From: Ipomoea triloba
Lineage: Eukaryota; Streptophyta; Magnoliopsida; Solanales; Convolvulaceae
NCBI RefSeq assembly: GCF_003576645.1
Contig: NC_044923.1
Location: forward strand, 3,788,404 to 3,852,403
Length of the DNA: 64,000 nucleotides
Direction of reading: 5' to 3'
Positions 1 to 12,440 of this stretch are shown one piece after another. Below the pieces are notes generated by a model that did no database searches, had not been told where the DNA came from, and worked only from the letters and a program-made list of their open reading frames with translations. Position numbers and translations under genes: made by a program. Position 1 is the first letter of the stretch; every line of letters starts with the position of its first letter.

Positions 1-477
1 TAAATTAGTCTGAGTTGTTTATAAATGACAAACTTAACTAAGAAAGTCAATAGGATGCTCATACGGTGATCCTAAGCCGGGATCTAAATTAGACCAAGAG
101 GGCATTTTGGGGTGGCAAGAAAACAGTAACCACTGTTGGAAGGAGTGCTCGAGATAATTCCGGCCTTGTGATCCTAGCTAGACCACAGGAGGTAAATTAG
201 TTCAAACTATTCATAGCTAACAGACATAAACTAAGGCCAATAAGTTGTTTCTATTGTGATCCTAGCCGAATCACAAGTAAACTAGTCTAGACTGTCTATG
301 AACGGACTCAAACTAAGACAATAGACTGTTCCAACTCGGAAACAAACTTATAAATTAGCAAGTCAACAACTTTGCAACCTAATAAACTTGACTGAAATTG
401 TCCGAGAAGGTATTAATCATGTTTTAGCCACCAGGCCACCCTTGCGTAGGCTATATGTAGTATGTGATTGACAATAC
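1..477 (-). other. Start of WOX4 intron 1 (partial)
   Basis: On the minus strand this follows the donor dinucleotide at 477-476, so it should be intron 1 of the WOX4 gene. I see no homeodomain-coding exon here, so the second exon lies outside the window. The stretch is built from imperfect repeats of roughly 100 bp around the phrase 'gtgatcctagc' (near 66, 168 and 257), followed by variants of 'taaattagt' and 'aaactaag'. It looks like an old transposable-element-derived tandem repeat inside the intron. Confidence 0.5.
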
Positions 478-696
478 CTGGGGGGAGTCTTTCTTCTCGT
501 CGGGAGATCTAGGGCTACTTTCGGGTTTAATGAAGCTCTTGAGATCAAAGGCGGGAGGAGTGACGGAGATGGCGCCACCGCCGGCGGAGGAGAGTTTAGG
601 GGCGAGAGGGCGGAAGCGCTTGCAGCCAAGGGAGAGGGAAGGGACTTGATCTTGTTGTTCGAAGATGAATCCACGTGTGAACTGATGAACTTTCAT
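478..696 (-). CDS. WOX4: WUSCHEL-related homeobox 4, coding exon 1 (partial gene)
   Basis: WOX4 is a nuclear homeodomain transcription factor that maintains the vascular cambium stem-cell pool downstream of TDIF/CLE41-PXY signalling (family knowledge). The exon encodes 73 residues starting MKVHQFTRGF. It carries the WOX4 N-terminal blocks SLSLGCKRFRPLAPKL (about residues 20-35) and FDLKSFIKPE (50-59), then ends in DEKKDSPQ. It stops in phase 0 at CAG followed by GTATTG, just before the position where WOX4 proteins begin the homeodomain. The homeodomain and WUS box are not in the window. An in-frame ATG-like extension reaching 774 is rejected because it falls between the TATA box (784-790) and the expected transcription start. 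No frameshift or stop is seen. Confidence is high for WOX4 rather than another WOX because of the SLxLGCKRxRPLAPKL block. Confidence 0.9.
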
Positions 697-783
697 GGTG
701 GGTATGTTTTGCAGGGTATGATGATATGATAAAACTTTGGTGCTCCCGTGAGGGTTAAACCTTTGATCACGCACAAGGGTGGG

Positions 784-790
784 TTATATA
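784..790 (-). promoter_or_regulatory. TATA box of WOX4
   Basis: On the minus strand this reads TATATAA, about 90 bp upstream of the WOX4 ATG. It predicts transcription starting near 750-760 and a 5' leader of about 60 nt. The placement supports the ATG at 696. Confidence 0.6.
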
Positions 791-1330
791 GAGGTGAAAA
801 AGACTGGTACTAGGAGTACTGGTAAATAGTAAAAGTTTGAAAGGGGAAAAAAATTAAAAAAAAAGGAAAAAAGAAAGTGGGAAATGAGGTGGGTGCCTAG
901 AAGAACCAAGACCAAATGATGAGGCGAGGTTGACTTATGATTTCCATTTTATAAAAAGTAAGCATAAAAAACAAAGTGATTTCCAAAGAGCTGTTCAAAC
1001 CCCATCATTTTATCTCAGTGTATGAGCGTGTGGGTGATACAATGAATAAATACACAGACCACAATTTTACTTTTTTTTTTCTTTTTCCAAGTTTGTATAT
1101 CAAAATATGTTGATTCAACTGAATAAGATCAGAACATATGTACTAAACTGTTTTAAGTATGTAGTAAGATTATATTAACATTAGCTTATTAGGAAAAATG
1201 TGTTTTTACTTTTTAGTCATTCAGTTATTCTCTAGTGGAATGTTATTTTAGTTTCTAATTGTTGTTGTTGTTGTTGTTGTTATATACACTTTGGCACTGG
1301 ATCGGTAGAAATGTTAAACCTCGTTAGGGT
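791..1330. other. WOX4 upstream region
   Basis: AT-rich DNA with purine runs (840-875) and a short (GTT)n run at about 1259-1281. No coding sequence was recognised. It should hold the WOX4 promoter, but I cannot assign specific sites. Confidence 0.4.
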
Positions 1331-1540
1331 TTTACTTACAAAAGTTCAAGTTCAACTCTACGTAGTAGTTGTCTATTAGTCTTTTTTGATCTAGGCTAGT
1401 TTACCTCACAAAAGTTCAAGTTCAACTCCACGTAGGAGTTGTCTATTGGTCTTTTTTAATCTAGGCTAGTTTACCTCCGTGTGGTCATTTCTCGGCTAGA
1501 GTGGCTAGTTTACCTCCGTGTAGTCATTTCTCGGCTAGAG
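1331..1540. repeat. Two nested tandem duplications
   Basis: A unit of about 76 bp containing 'aaaagttcaagttcaactc' and 'gatctaggctagtttacctc' occurs twice (from about 1331 and 1407). It is followed by a unit of about 40 bp ('gctagtttacctccgtgt' to 'ctcggctagagt') that also occurs twice (from about 1465 and 1504). The copies differ at a few positions, so the duplications are not very recent. No coding content is seen. Confidence 0.75.
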
Positions 1541-3811
<2,271 letters not shown>

Positions 3812-5439
3812 CATTATAGACTTTTACTTACCTGATACTAACAATTAATAATATCAAGTATAATTATATGTATACTATTTTTTTGGTATACAAGATGTTG
3901 TTAGCATCAATGTTAATAGTATGGTATAATTCGAGATATACAATACTATCTAGGTCTATTTTGTGATTTGAATGTGCCCGACAACTGCAACACCACATAG
4001 CAGAAATAGTTAGAGTTATGACCATACTTTTATTAGCGAAGTTACATTAGTGTCAATTATATTCAGTACAAAAGACATACTATACCAAATTACTCCATTG
4101 CACACCACAAAGTAAAAATGGTTGGAGTGATGACCAAGTATGGTGTGACTATTAGTGAAATTATACCCAACACAATTGAAATAATTATCCTTGCTTGACA
4201 CCATTAAATTAAATATAGAAAAATCGATAATAAATCTAAGAAAATAAAGAAAAAAAATAATGATATAAAGTTTGCCGTGCATGTGTGTGTAGTTGGCTCG
4301 TCTAATCAGAATACATCTTTAACTTTTTCTAAAATTTCTTGCTTTCATGATGATGATGATAAGCAAAGTTGTCCATGTGCTTTTCGGTGGCCTCTCTTAG
4401 GCTCTCATTCTTCCATATACTTTATCACCCCCAAAAAGAAAAATAAAGGCGAATTGATGAAGAGAAGGGAATGAAGGGGGGGAAAAGTATTATTTATTTA
4501 AAGATTCCCCCAATCCCTAGACTTGAAAATGGAACCCATCCATCTTTTTCTTTTGAAGATACGGATATGGGGAACTGGCATGGAGAGATAGATGGAGAGT
4601 GCCGTCTTTTACATTTCCTGGTGAAATGGAATATTTTGTATAATAATCCAATAAATAATCATAGTGAAAAAGAAAGAGACAAATAACACATTTCAAAACT
4701 AAGGTGGAGAGAGAACAATCAGACCACGTATAGTAATATATACTCGAATAGTATGTGGACATGTGTTACTCCATAATAGGTGCATATATGTCTTTGATTT
4801 ACTAAAACAAAAATATGTCTTTGATTTACAGGAAAAATCCTATGTGAATATGCGTTTTAAGTGAAATTCGGCTTATAACTTTAGTTGAGAAAGGTCCGCA
4901 ATGAGATAAATTAACTTATTAGCTTGCCCATAACTGACTAACTCATATTAAGAAAGGCCAATAAATAGCTCTCACGCACATGGAATGCAAAGACATAAGA
5001 AATATCGCGTTTCATTGTATTAGATATTAATTTATGAAAATTGAAAATGAAAATATTTAAAAATAACTATTCAATTAAAATTTTGAATTTAAGAATTAAT
5101 TATATATTTAAAAAAAAGAAGCAATGTAGCATTCAAAAATCAAAACCGTTATCCTACGAGTACGACATAGTAAGAGAAGTATAGGATCTTACTTTAATTT
5201 GGGAACTGTTTACTCCAATTTCCCAAATAGTATAAACCCACCATCTCCCTTTTCGCTCCATTTTGCTATGCAAACAACTGCCCACATGTTCACATCTACC
5301 AAAACTAAAGATGAATTATCACAACCAATAATGGTTGGATTATTAATTTAATTAATCAAAAGGGGCATAGGTGAACCATTGTTTATAGTTCATTCATTAT
5401 ATATTTATTAGTTAAACAATTATATGTGTGTGTCTGTGT
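3812..5439. other. Intergenic DNA, no gene seen
   Basis: AT-rich. A loosely duplicated motif around 'gttatgaccatacttttatta' style text occurs at 4013-4060 and 4120-4165. Short open frames here lack coding character or homology that I can recognise. Confidence 0.35.
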
Positions 5440-5712
5440 GTTTTTTTTTTTTAATACGGACAGCCCTTTCTGTGCGGCCGTACGGAATGCACCATTAGGT
5501 ATGCATAAATGCACCATAACGTATATATAAATGCACCACAACCCAACGACGTACGACCATGCATCATTAGGTATGCATAAATGCAACACAAACGTATTCA
5601 GAAATGTACCGTGGTTAAATGCAAAATGTACCACATCCTAGTGCATTTCTGAACACATAGTGGTGTATTCTTGCATCCGCACGACCACAAAAGAAGGTCT
5701 ATTTGCACAAGA
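5440..5712. mobile_element. Foldback/MITE-like element with 'gcggccgtacgg' ends
   Basis: It begins near 'tgtgcggccgtac' (5471) and ends near 'tccgcacgaccaca' (5676-5690), an imperfect terminal inverted repeat. Inside are repeated 'atgcaccattaggtatgcat' type motifs (about 5487 and 5562) and the opposing 'agtgcatttctgaacacata'. It resembles the better-preserved foldback element at 10158-10353 and the degenerate one at 12246-12440. No transposase is encoded. Confidence 0.45.
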
Positions 5713-5718
5713 ACCAAA

Positions 5719-5719
<1 letters not shown>

Positions 5720-5789
<70 letters not shown>
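5720..5789. repeat. (AT)n microsatellite
   Basis: About 35 uninterrupted AT units directly abutting the foldback element. Confidence 0.95.
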
Positions 5790-5792
<3 letters not shown>

Positions 5793-6749
5793 TTTCACTG
5801 GTCTAATATGATTGTCATAATATTTAACTATTTGTTTGAGGTTTAGTCATTAGACAATTTATTTAGTTCATTAATTTTATATTTAATTAAATAAACTATC
5901 AAATCTAACTCTATTAATTGGTTAATTGAGTGATTGCACCGAAACGGCATTTTTTTTTTTTTGGGTGTGATAAAGTCAAAAAGAAAATTTAGTAGGAACC
6001 TACAAAATCCGGAAACGTGGCTAAACATTACTGCTGCTGTATATGCATGCAATTTGTTGTCTTTGACAATTGTCTCTAATTATTCACGCCTATACATACA
6101 ATTTTCCACATTTGAATAGTTTAGTTTTTGAATCAAACATTCAACATGTACAATGTAGAAGGAAAATTGCGTGCACCGTATTTTGTATTTACTCACAGGT
6201 CCTCATCAAAAGCACATATTCAAAGATATGACACTCAAGCAAAGAACGTAACTATACTACTTAAGTAAGAGTCGATGTTTAAATCTAACTTAATTAAGTA
6301 TTACTCCACATTTGATTGTAAAGACGACATGAAATTGTAACAATTAGGATCAAGTAAGTGCCCCAAAAGTTATATCTAATAAAAATGAAACAACTTATTT
6401 CCTTATACCTATATAGAGGTCAATATGCCAACAGTTATATCTAGTAATAAATGTACAAGTTTATTTTATTATACTTGTATTGACACGTTTCGATTACAAA
6501 ATACTTATTGGACTTGGTCTTCCAACCCTCTATCCAATATTTAACACATATATTAATTAGATACCGACATTGTGATGCTATATATATTTAAGAAGTTTTA
6601 GTATCGGCTAATGAAACATATGTTAAATGTGTCGGGGGTGGTTTAGAGAGTCGAATCCAGTATTTTGCCATCAAAACATGAATATGCAAGGACGGTGGTA
6701 TAAGAAAATAAAGTTGTGTCTTCACTACTACTAATGTAATAGTTTGAAT
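5790..6749. other. Intergenic DNA with copies of a dispersed repeat
   Basis: No gene recognised. The stretch 6340-6570 holds two tandem partial copies of the repeat with 'agttatatctagtaataaatg' style text, followed by 'ggacttggtcttccaaccct'. A reverse-oriented piece (gagtcgaatccagtattttg) lies at 6650-6740. Confidence 0.4.
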
Positions 6750-7070
6750 CGATCAAGTTGCTTAGTCTTTGTTCTTGTTTATTTCCCTTAGATCAGGCTG
6801 CTTAGTACTTAGTTTCTACTACTTTTATGTGTTTATTGTATTTATACTTCTTTGTTATCAAAGCCTTTTGTATCTTTTACATGGTATCAGAGTCATTTAA
6901 TTGAGTTGCTTAGTCTTTGTTTCTGTCTTTCTAATTTTTTTCGTTTAGACCAAGCTGCTTAGTATTTTGTTTTTTTCTATGTTTATGTGTTTGTTGTTAC
7001 TGTTTTTTGTATTTATATATATTTCTTTGTTATTAATGGGAAAAACAAGTCTTTTGCATCTTTTACAACT
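6750..7070 (+). mobile_element. LTR-retrotransposon remnant with primer-binding site
   Basis: Two imperfect copies of about 160 bp lie in tandem (6755-6880 and 6905-7065). Each has 'gttgcttagtctttgttt', 'gctgcttagta' and an end reading 'cttttgtatcttttaca'. After the first, at 6882, comes TGGTATCAGAG, the classic initiator-Met tRNA primer-binding site that follows a 5' LTR in plant Copia/Gypsy elements. No gag-pol coding sequence follows, so this is a decayed LTR/PBS fragment. Confidence 0.6.
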
Positions 7071-7659
7071 ACTAGTTATAAATAATATATGATAAACATT
7101 TGATCCATACAATTGATATTATATGTCCTGTTGATATGCCCTCAAGATCCTCTTTTTATTTTTTTTTTTAGGTAAACACTATAAAAGTTTGTAGATATAT
7201 TAAAATATTACATGATAAAATGAGTTAATTAGCAAGGAATGTGAATCCAACAATGTCTCTTTTTGACAAAAACCATGGAGGGAGTACAGTGCTGAAATTT
7301 ATGTAATACAAATCTTATGAATATCTTCATCTTACCTGCTACTCTGCAGCTAGCATAGAATATCGCTCTTCATGGTATGAATGCAAAAAGCTTAGATCTC
7401 CTATACTAGCTACCTTTGTCCTCATTCCAAAAATGTTTCAGCAAACCAGAAGACACAACTTTATGGCAGAAAAGAATGTTTATACCATTTCAAGATTAAT
7501 TGCAGTAATTTATTGCCATGCTATTCAGAAGAAAGCATAATTTTTGGCATGATGAAAATGACCCTTGGATCTTTGGTCGGTAAAAGAGGGTTATATTAAG
7601 TCTTGATAATGTGCTGTCATCTAAAATGCCCCATGCGTTGTGTGTGTCTATATATATAT
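7071..7659. other. Intergenic DNA, no gene seen
   Basis: AT-rich. The stretch 7320-7460 is slightly less AT-rich, but I could not match it to a protein. Confidence 0.35.
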
Positions 7660-7880
7660 TGACTCATGATCAAATGAATCCATCTCTTCCCATGAGAAGG
7701 TGTGGACAAATTTGAGCCATGAATGCTTGAGATCAGCTTAGATTTCACCAATTGTCACTTCACTTGCACAGTTACACAATTGACGAAATCTAAGCCATTA
7801 ATCTCAAGCATTGGCCAGATCTGTCCACACGGATTTATGGAAAGGGGTGGACTCACATGAACAATGACATATATATATAT
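7660..7880. mobile_element. Hairpin-forming MITE
   Basis: Left arm 7700-7760 (gaaggtgtggacaaatttg onward to 'caccaattgt') pairs with right arm 7778-7835 (from 'acaattgacgaaatctaag' to 'gtccacacgg') around a loop of about 18 nt. Beyond the stem, 'gaatccatctcttcccatg' and 'gaaaggggtggactcac' continue the inverted symmetry. The element is bracketed by short (TA)n runs. A related end ('gtgtccacacctttt') lies near 8130. Confidence 0.6.
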
Positions 7881-8453
7881 AGTGACAATATCAAATGAGA
7901 ATAGGCTTCTATGTAAAAAGTGAAGTCCATCAAGTCATTAATGGTTAAAGGTTTTAGTAAAAAAAAACACGAATCAGTTTTATAATTATTAAAACGATAC
8001 TATCAATACTTTATCTATTGTAGCACAAAGAGTCACTAGAGGTGTCAACTAAGCACAAAGCGTTTGGCCAAATTTAAAAGTTTAGTATTGATAATATCAT
8101 AGCTATTTTGATTTCTCAATAGAGAGGTTATGGATGTGTCCACACCTTTTACAGTGAGAGGTGTTCTCACCAGAACCCTCCCCTATATGAAAAAGTATGT
8201 CTACAATACCTTTGTGCTAAATACATGCCAATAAGCTTTAAAGGTATCTAATGAGGACAATGTCTTTTTACTAGCTATACAAATCAAAGTATTTCCCATA
8301 CATTTAAAGGTGGTACTCGGTAATAGGCACTGTACAAGTGATGTTGACTTGCGCGCACCTTAGAATTTTTCATAAATATGGTATAGAATATAACTTGTTA
8401 AGATCAAACAATTACTATTATACAACAAGTTATAGCTAATAGTGAATGTAAGC

Positions 8454-8489
<36 letters not shown>

Positions 8490-9464
8490 GTTGTGTAACC
8501 GCTAACACATTTCAATGGAGGAAGTTGGACTTGACTCTCCAAACTTCTCCTAACACACCGATATATATTTTATACCTGAATATACTGAATGATATTGATA
8601 TCAATATTGAATCACTAGTTGTGGCCATTAATGTGCATAATATCTCATGCAAAAAAAAAGGGTATACATGATTGTAACAGTAGCAATACTAATAATTGAA
8701 ATATCAATTATGGTCACAGATATAGACACACACATGAATACATACACATACAGACACAAAAAAGAGAAAAAACTTATCTAAGTATGTATATATGCAAAGA
8801 AAAATTATTTAATTATTGGAATCTTGATTTTAGTAATAATATACAATTGATGGACAGTTCAAAAGCTACATTGACTTGGCAACAGAAGATACATATACAT
8901 AAACGAAGCAATATTATATTAAACAACAATTTCTGAACACCGCATGGACCCGAACGTCAAATCAGAGTCTGATATTCAACTTCATTCCCATATTTTAATA
9001 GCAAAATGATATATACACATATTCTTAATTCCCTCTGCAATTATCATCAATCATGGATATTATGTCATTATGATAATACATCTGTAATGTTACAAGTAAC
9101 TCCCCCAACAACAGAAGTTTAATTACTACTTAATTTCTTGATTTTAACGGATCAGTTGTGAATAACTTATATTATTTACTTTACATCTTTGTAGTCCGAC
9201 AAAAGTCAAGTGAGATTTACTCAGTGCATATCTTTGAATAGTCATTGTACGTTTTTTACGTCATTCAAAATTAATACATCTACATACTTATATAGAACAC
9301 ACACATATAGAGACTAGCGAAGGAGTTCTGATCTCAAGGTAAAAATGGAATGAAATTAAATCTCATCAGCTATTGATCTAGTAAAAATCAACCGCCCAGA
9401 ATTAAGAAAAATTTAAAAAAAAAAAAACAAAAAACGCGGTGACATTATGGTAATTTTGCGTAAG
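7881..9464. other. AT-rich intergenic DNA
   Basis: No gene recognised. It contains a dispersed-repeat copy at 8380-8560 that encloses a (TTA)n microsatellite at about 8455-8489. The rest has no structure I can name. Confidence 0.4.
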
Positions 9465-10060
9465 TTCAAAGCTTAAGGTGCGTAACTTTATAACTTTAAG
9501 GTGCGCAAATTTATAACTTAAGATGCCTTTGTTTAAAACTTAAGTTGCATCACTTTCTAGTTTAAGGGGCATCAATTTAACTTTTAAGATGCACGACTTA
9601 TAAACTCTAGGTGCATAAATTTCAAGCTTTAAGGTGCATCAGTTTCTAGTTTAAGGTGCATAAATTTAACTCTTAAGTTGCACAACTTTGTGAGTCAAAA
9701 AAAAAAAGTTGCACAACTTTGATTCATTAGGATTATCGACTTCAATTCCATACTCTAGGTCTCTAGGTACATAAATTTAAAGCTTGAGGTGCATATATTT
9801 GAAGCTTAAGGTGCATATATTTGAAACTTAAAATGCATCATTTTGAAACTTAAGGTGTATCAGTTCGAAACTTAATCTGCATCAGTTCAGTTCTTAAGGT
9901 GTATCACTTTGAAACTTAATGTGCATAATTTCAACACTATACTTAAGGTGTATCGGTTCGAGACTTAAAAAGTGCATAAGTTCAAAGACTTAGGTGCATC
10001 AATTCGAGACGGTGCATAAGTTCGAGACTTAAGGCGCATAAGTTTAGAGCTTCTAGCACG
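9465..10060. repeat. 22-bp minisatellite, about 24 units
   Basis: The consensus unit is CTTAAGGTGCATCAGTTTGA plus AA. About 24 tandem units can be counted. Most are exactly 22 bp and diverge at one to six positions. The array is interrupted near 9700-9775 by a poly-A stretch and unrelated text. The CTTAAG core and GTGCAT block are the best conserved parts. Open frames through it are not genes. Confidence 0.85.
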
Positions 10061-10071
10061 CGAAACATTCC

Positions 10072-10073
<2 letters not shown>

Positions 10074-10154
<81 letters not shown>
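10074..10154. repeat. (CATA)n-(TA)n compound microsatellite
   Basis: Several CATA units pass into about 30 TA units, exactly between the minisatellite and the foldback element. Confidence 0.9.
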
Positions 10155-10157
<3 letters not shown>

Positions 10158-10158
<1 letters not shown>

Positions 10159-10353
10159 CAGGTGCGGCCGTGCTCTCCCGTGTGGCCGTGCGGTCACACA
10201 CCACTCAATGTTACGAAATATACCACTCAATGTTAAGAAACACACCACAATGTTAAGAAATATATCACAGTGCATATTTGTGTGGTGTGTTTCTTAACAT
10301 TGAGTGGTGTATTTCATAACATTGAGTGGTGTGAACCGCACGACTGCACCTGA
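10158..10353. mobile_element. Foldback MITE with 53-bp hairpin arms
   Basis: Terminal inverted repeats read 'tcaggtgcggccgtgc' at the left and its near-complement 'gcacgactgcacctga' at the right (13-14 of 16 matching). Inside, 10197-10249 pairs with 10281-10333 with only two mismatches around a loop of about 31 nt. Each arm is itself a duplicated 'ccactcaatgtta' module. No coding capacity. Both sides abut TA microsatellites, so a target-site duplication cannot be read. Confidence 0.8.
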
Positions 10354-10361
10354 TCACGACT

Positions 10362-10391
10362 CTATATATATATATATATATATATATATTC
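10362..10391. repeat. (TA)n microsatellite
   Basis: About 14 TA units flanking the foldback MITE on its right. Confidence 0.9.
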
Positions 10392-10745
10392 TCCGTGGTA
10401 GCTGTTATAATGGTCGTACGAGATTGTTTGTGGTTGGAAAAATGAGACCAAATGCTGAAAAACCAGGCAGTTTAGGTGCAGTGGGTGTCTGGGAGAATGA
10501 TGATTGAGAGAGAGTGTTTGGTGTAATCCTCTCGCGCAGGGAAGACCAGAACAGATCAGATCGACCAATGACAGCAAGACTGGGTTGATGATCACCATTC
10601 AGGAATTGATGAAGCCCTTCAATCACGAAAGGGGAAATTGTGTTTCATGGTTTGTTAGTTGAGAAAACTGACGATGATGGTCTAGGTTCCTAGCAGCTAC
10701 CAGTGTTCATCATTCTGCACCTAATTCTAGGGTTTGTCGTCTGTT
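10392..10745. other. Balanced-composition segment of unknown origin
   Basis: This stretch is clearly less AT-rich than its surroundings. On the minus strand a frame is open from 10626 to 10405 (73 codons), but it starts at GTG and I recognise no family. It may be an eroded exon or a captured gene fragment. Confidence 0.3.
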
Positions 10746-11959
10746 TACACTTGACGACAACAACAGCTTTATTCAAAAGAAATAATTTTTTAAAAAAATA
10801 TATATATATAAGTACTCGTACATGCACCTAACATACTTGGATTTATTCGATCTCCTCTACGTACTACTGCAGATTCTAGGTAAGTTTGCTGCCACAATAA
10901 TTTGAGCACCACTATTGAGCAAAATGGAGAATATATATATTCTTTGTCATTTAAAAATTTAAACAATGAATATTCATTATATATATATTATGCTCAACAC
11001 GCTTTCAAGTTTACATGCAAGACATAATACTTTTTAATAGGGTAAGTAACAATATGTGATGCTCTGTCAGGCTAGCTTAAGTAGTTGATCACCTGACCTA
11101 AAGTCAATATTCTAATGACTGGGTTTGAAGTTGGTGAAGGCGTGGAGATGGATCCCTAATGCACAGCGTCAACGACATGCATGGACAGATGATAGGTTTC
11201 TTGGACAATTAGAGATTTACCTCCTCAAGCAATTTTTGGACAATGGTTCTAGGGACTTAGGATTAGTTTGACATAAGCTGATAAACTTAATGTATTAAAA
11301 AAGAAGAAGTTACGAACATATTACATAGTCTAACTATGACCTTTGTGCTAATAACATACTATATTGAAGGGCGTTTTGATTGCATTTATCATTTTAAATG
11401 CTTATCATTATGCTAAAAGTTATAATTAGTAGTGAATATATAGATTTATTTTCTTATACTTGCATTAACTTGCGTAACAATCAACTAGCCATCCAACGCC
11501 CAGGCAAAATTCTAGAGTTGGCCCTCTAGATTTTCGTCCAACAAGCTACCTTTAAACTTATTATAAGTGTTTTGTCACTCTTAAAATCCTGTCATGCAAG
11601 AATTTCATAAATTAGTCTGCACGTGGTCCTACTTGATTAATTGATTGAAGAAATCTATGACCAAATAGAAAACACTTTAAAATTTTAACCTTTTAATTGA
11701 ATGAAATATATCTTTCAATTTGATGAAATAAGCAGATACTTCAATTAGCTAGCAAAAGAACCCCATGGAAAAAATGTAAAACCTAAGCAAAGGGTTAGAC
11801 AGTTGTCATGCATCATGAATATGTTGTTTTAGAGAGAGAGAGAGGGCATTCATGCAAATTGCAATGCACACATAAGTGCAGAGATGATTTTAGCTTTTTA
11901 CAGGAATTTAATGATCACAAAGAGCATATGGCCGGATTTAAACCAGCAAAGCTATAAAT
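10746..11959. other. Intergenic DNA, no gene seen
   Basis: AT-rich. 11390-11530 holds a copy of the dispersed 'agttataattagtagtgaat' repeat. Weak tRNA-like boxes ('taagtagttgatcacctg', 'gggtttgaagt') at 11085-11135 might be a degenerate SINE. Confidence 0.35.
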
Positions 11960-12245
11960 ATAGTGAAAGAAAAGGGTGATTTGACGGGGTTTATTGTCCG
12001 TCAAAGAAAAAGGCTCCTGGAAGTCGGAAGCTATGAGCGGGGAAAAAAACAATATGGCATAATAATGATGATGATGAGCTCAGTGAGCTCACCGGGTCCC
12101 ACACAGTGGAACAAACGGTGGAAAACCATCATTGCGATTCAGAATTTCTTATCATTTCCACGTGTCCCCTTCGGCCCCCTACCTCCCTTCCCCGCTCTTG
12201 CCGTGGGTTTTGCCGGAGCCGGTCCAAATACGCCCATATATATAG
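11960..12245. other. GC-richer segment with G-box and TATA-like text
   Basis: The segment includes a palindrome 'gagctcagtgagctc' near 12074, a G-box 'ccacgtgtcc' near 12160 and 'catatatatagg' near 12234. A frame of about 100 codons is open on the plus strand, but its content is low-complexity and unlike any family I know. It could be a stranded promoter or first-exon fragment cut off by the MITE-like element that follows. Confidence 0.3.
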
Positions 12246-12440
12246 GGTCAAGTTTTATAGTACAATCGCATCATTAGGTATGTAAAAACATTATCAATTG
12301 TGTTAGAAAATACATAACAATGAAATGTACCAATGCACCACACAAAAAAATCATTATACATCACCATACTTAATGGTGCATTTTCGAACACTGTGTAATG
12401 CGTTTATGCGTACCTAATGGTGTAACATCATGTTAAGGCC
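12246..12440. mobile_element. Degenerate foldback/MITE-like element
   Basis: 'gcatcattaggtatg' near the left and 'gcgtacctaatggtgt' near the right are inverted relatives. Internal 'accaatgcaccac' faces 'taatggtgcatttt'. It belongs with the elements at 5440 and 10158. Confidence 0.4.

Noticed and set aside
697..774. N-terminal extension of WOX4 to an upstream start
   Set aside because: It lies between the TATA box and the expected transcription start, and the family begins at MKVHQF.
9965..10275. Open frames through the minisatellite and AT tract
   Set aside because: Simple repeats and an inverted-repeat element; no coding signal.
11963..12277. 104-codon open frame near the G-box segment
   Set aside because: Low-complexity start, runs into a MITE-like element, no recognisable domain.
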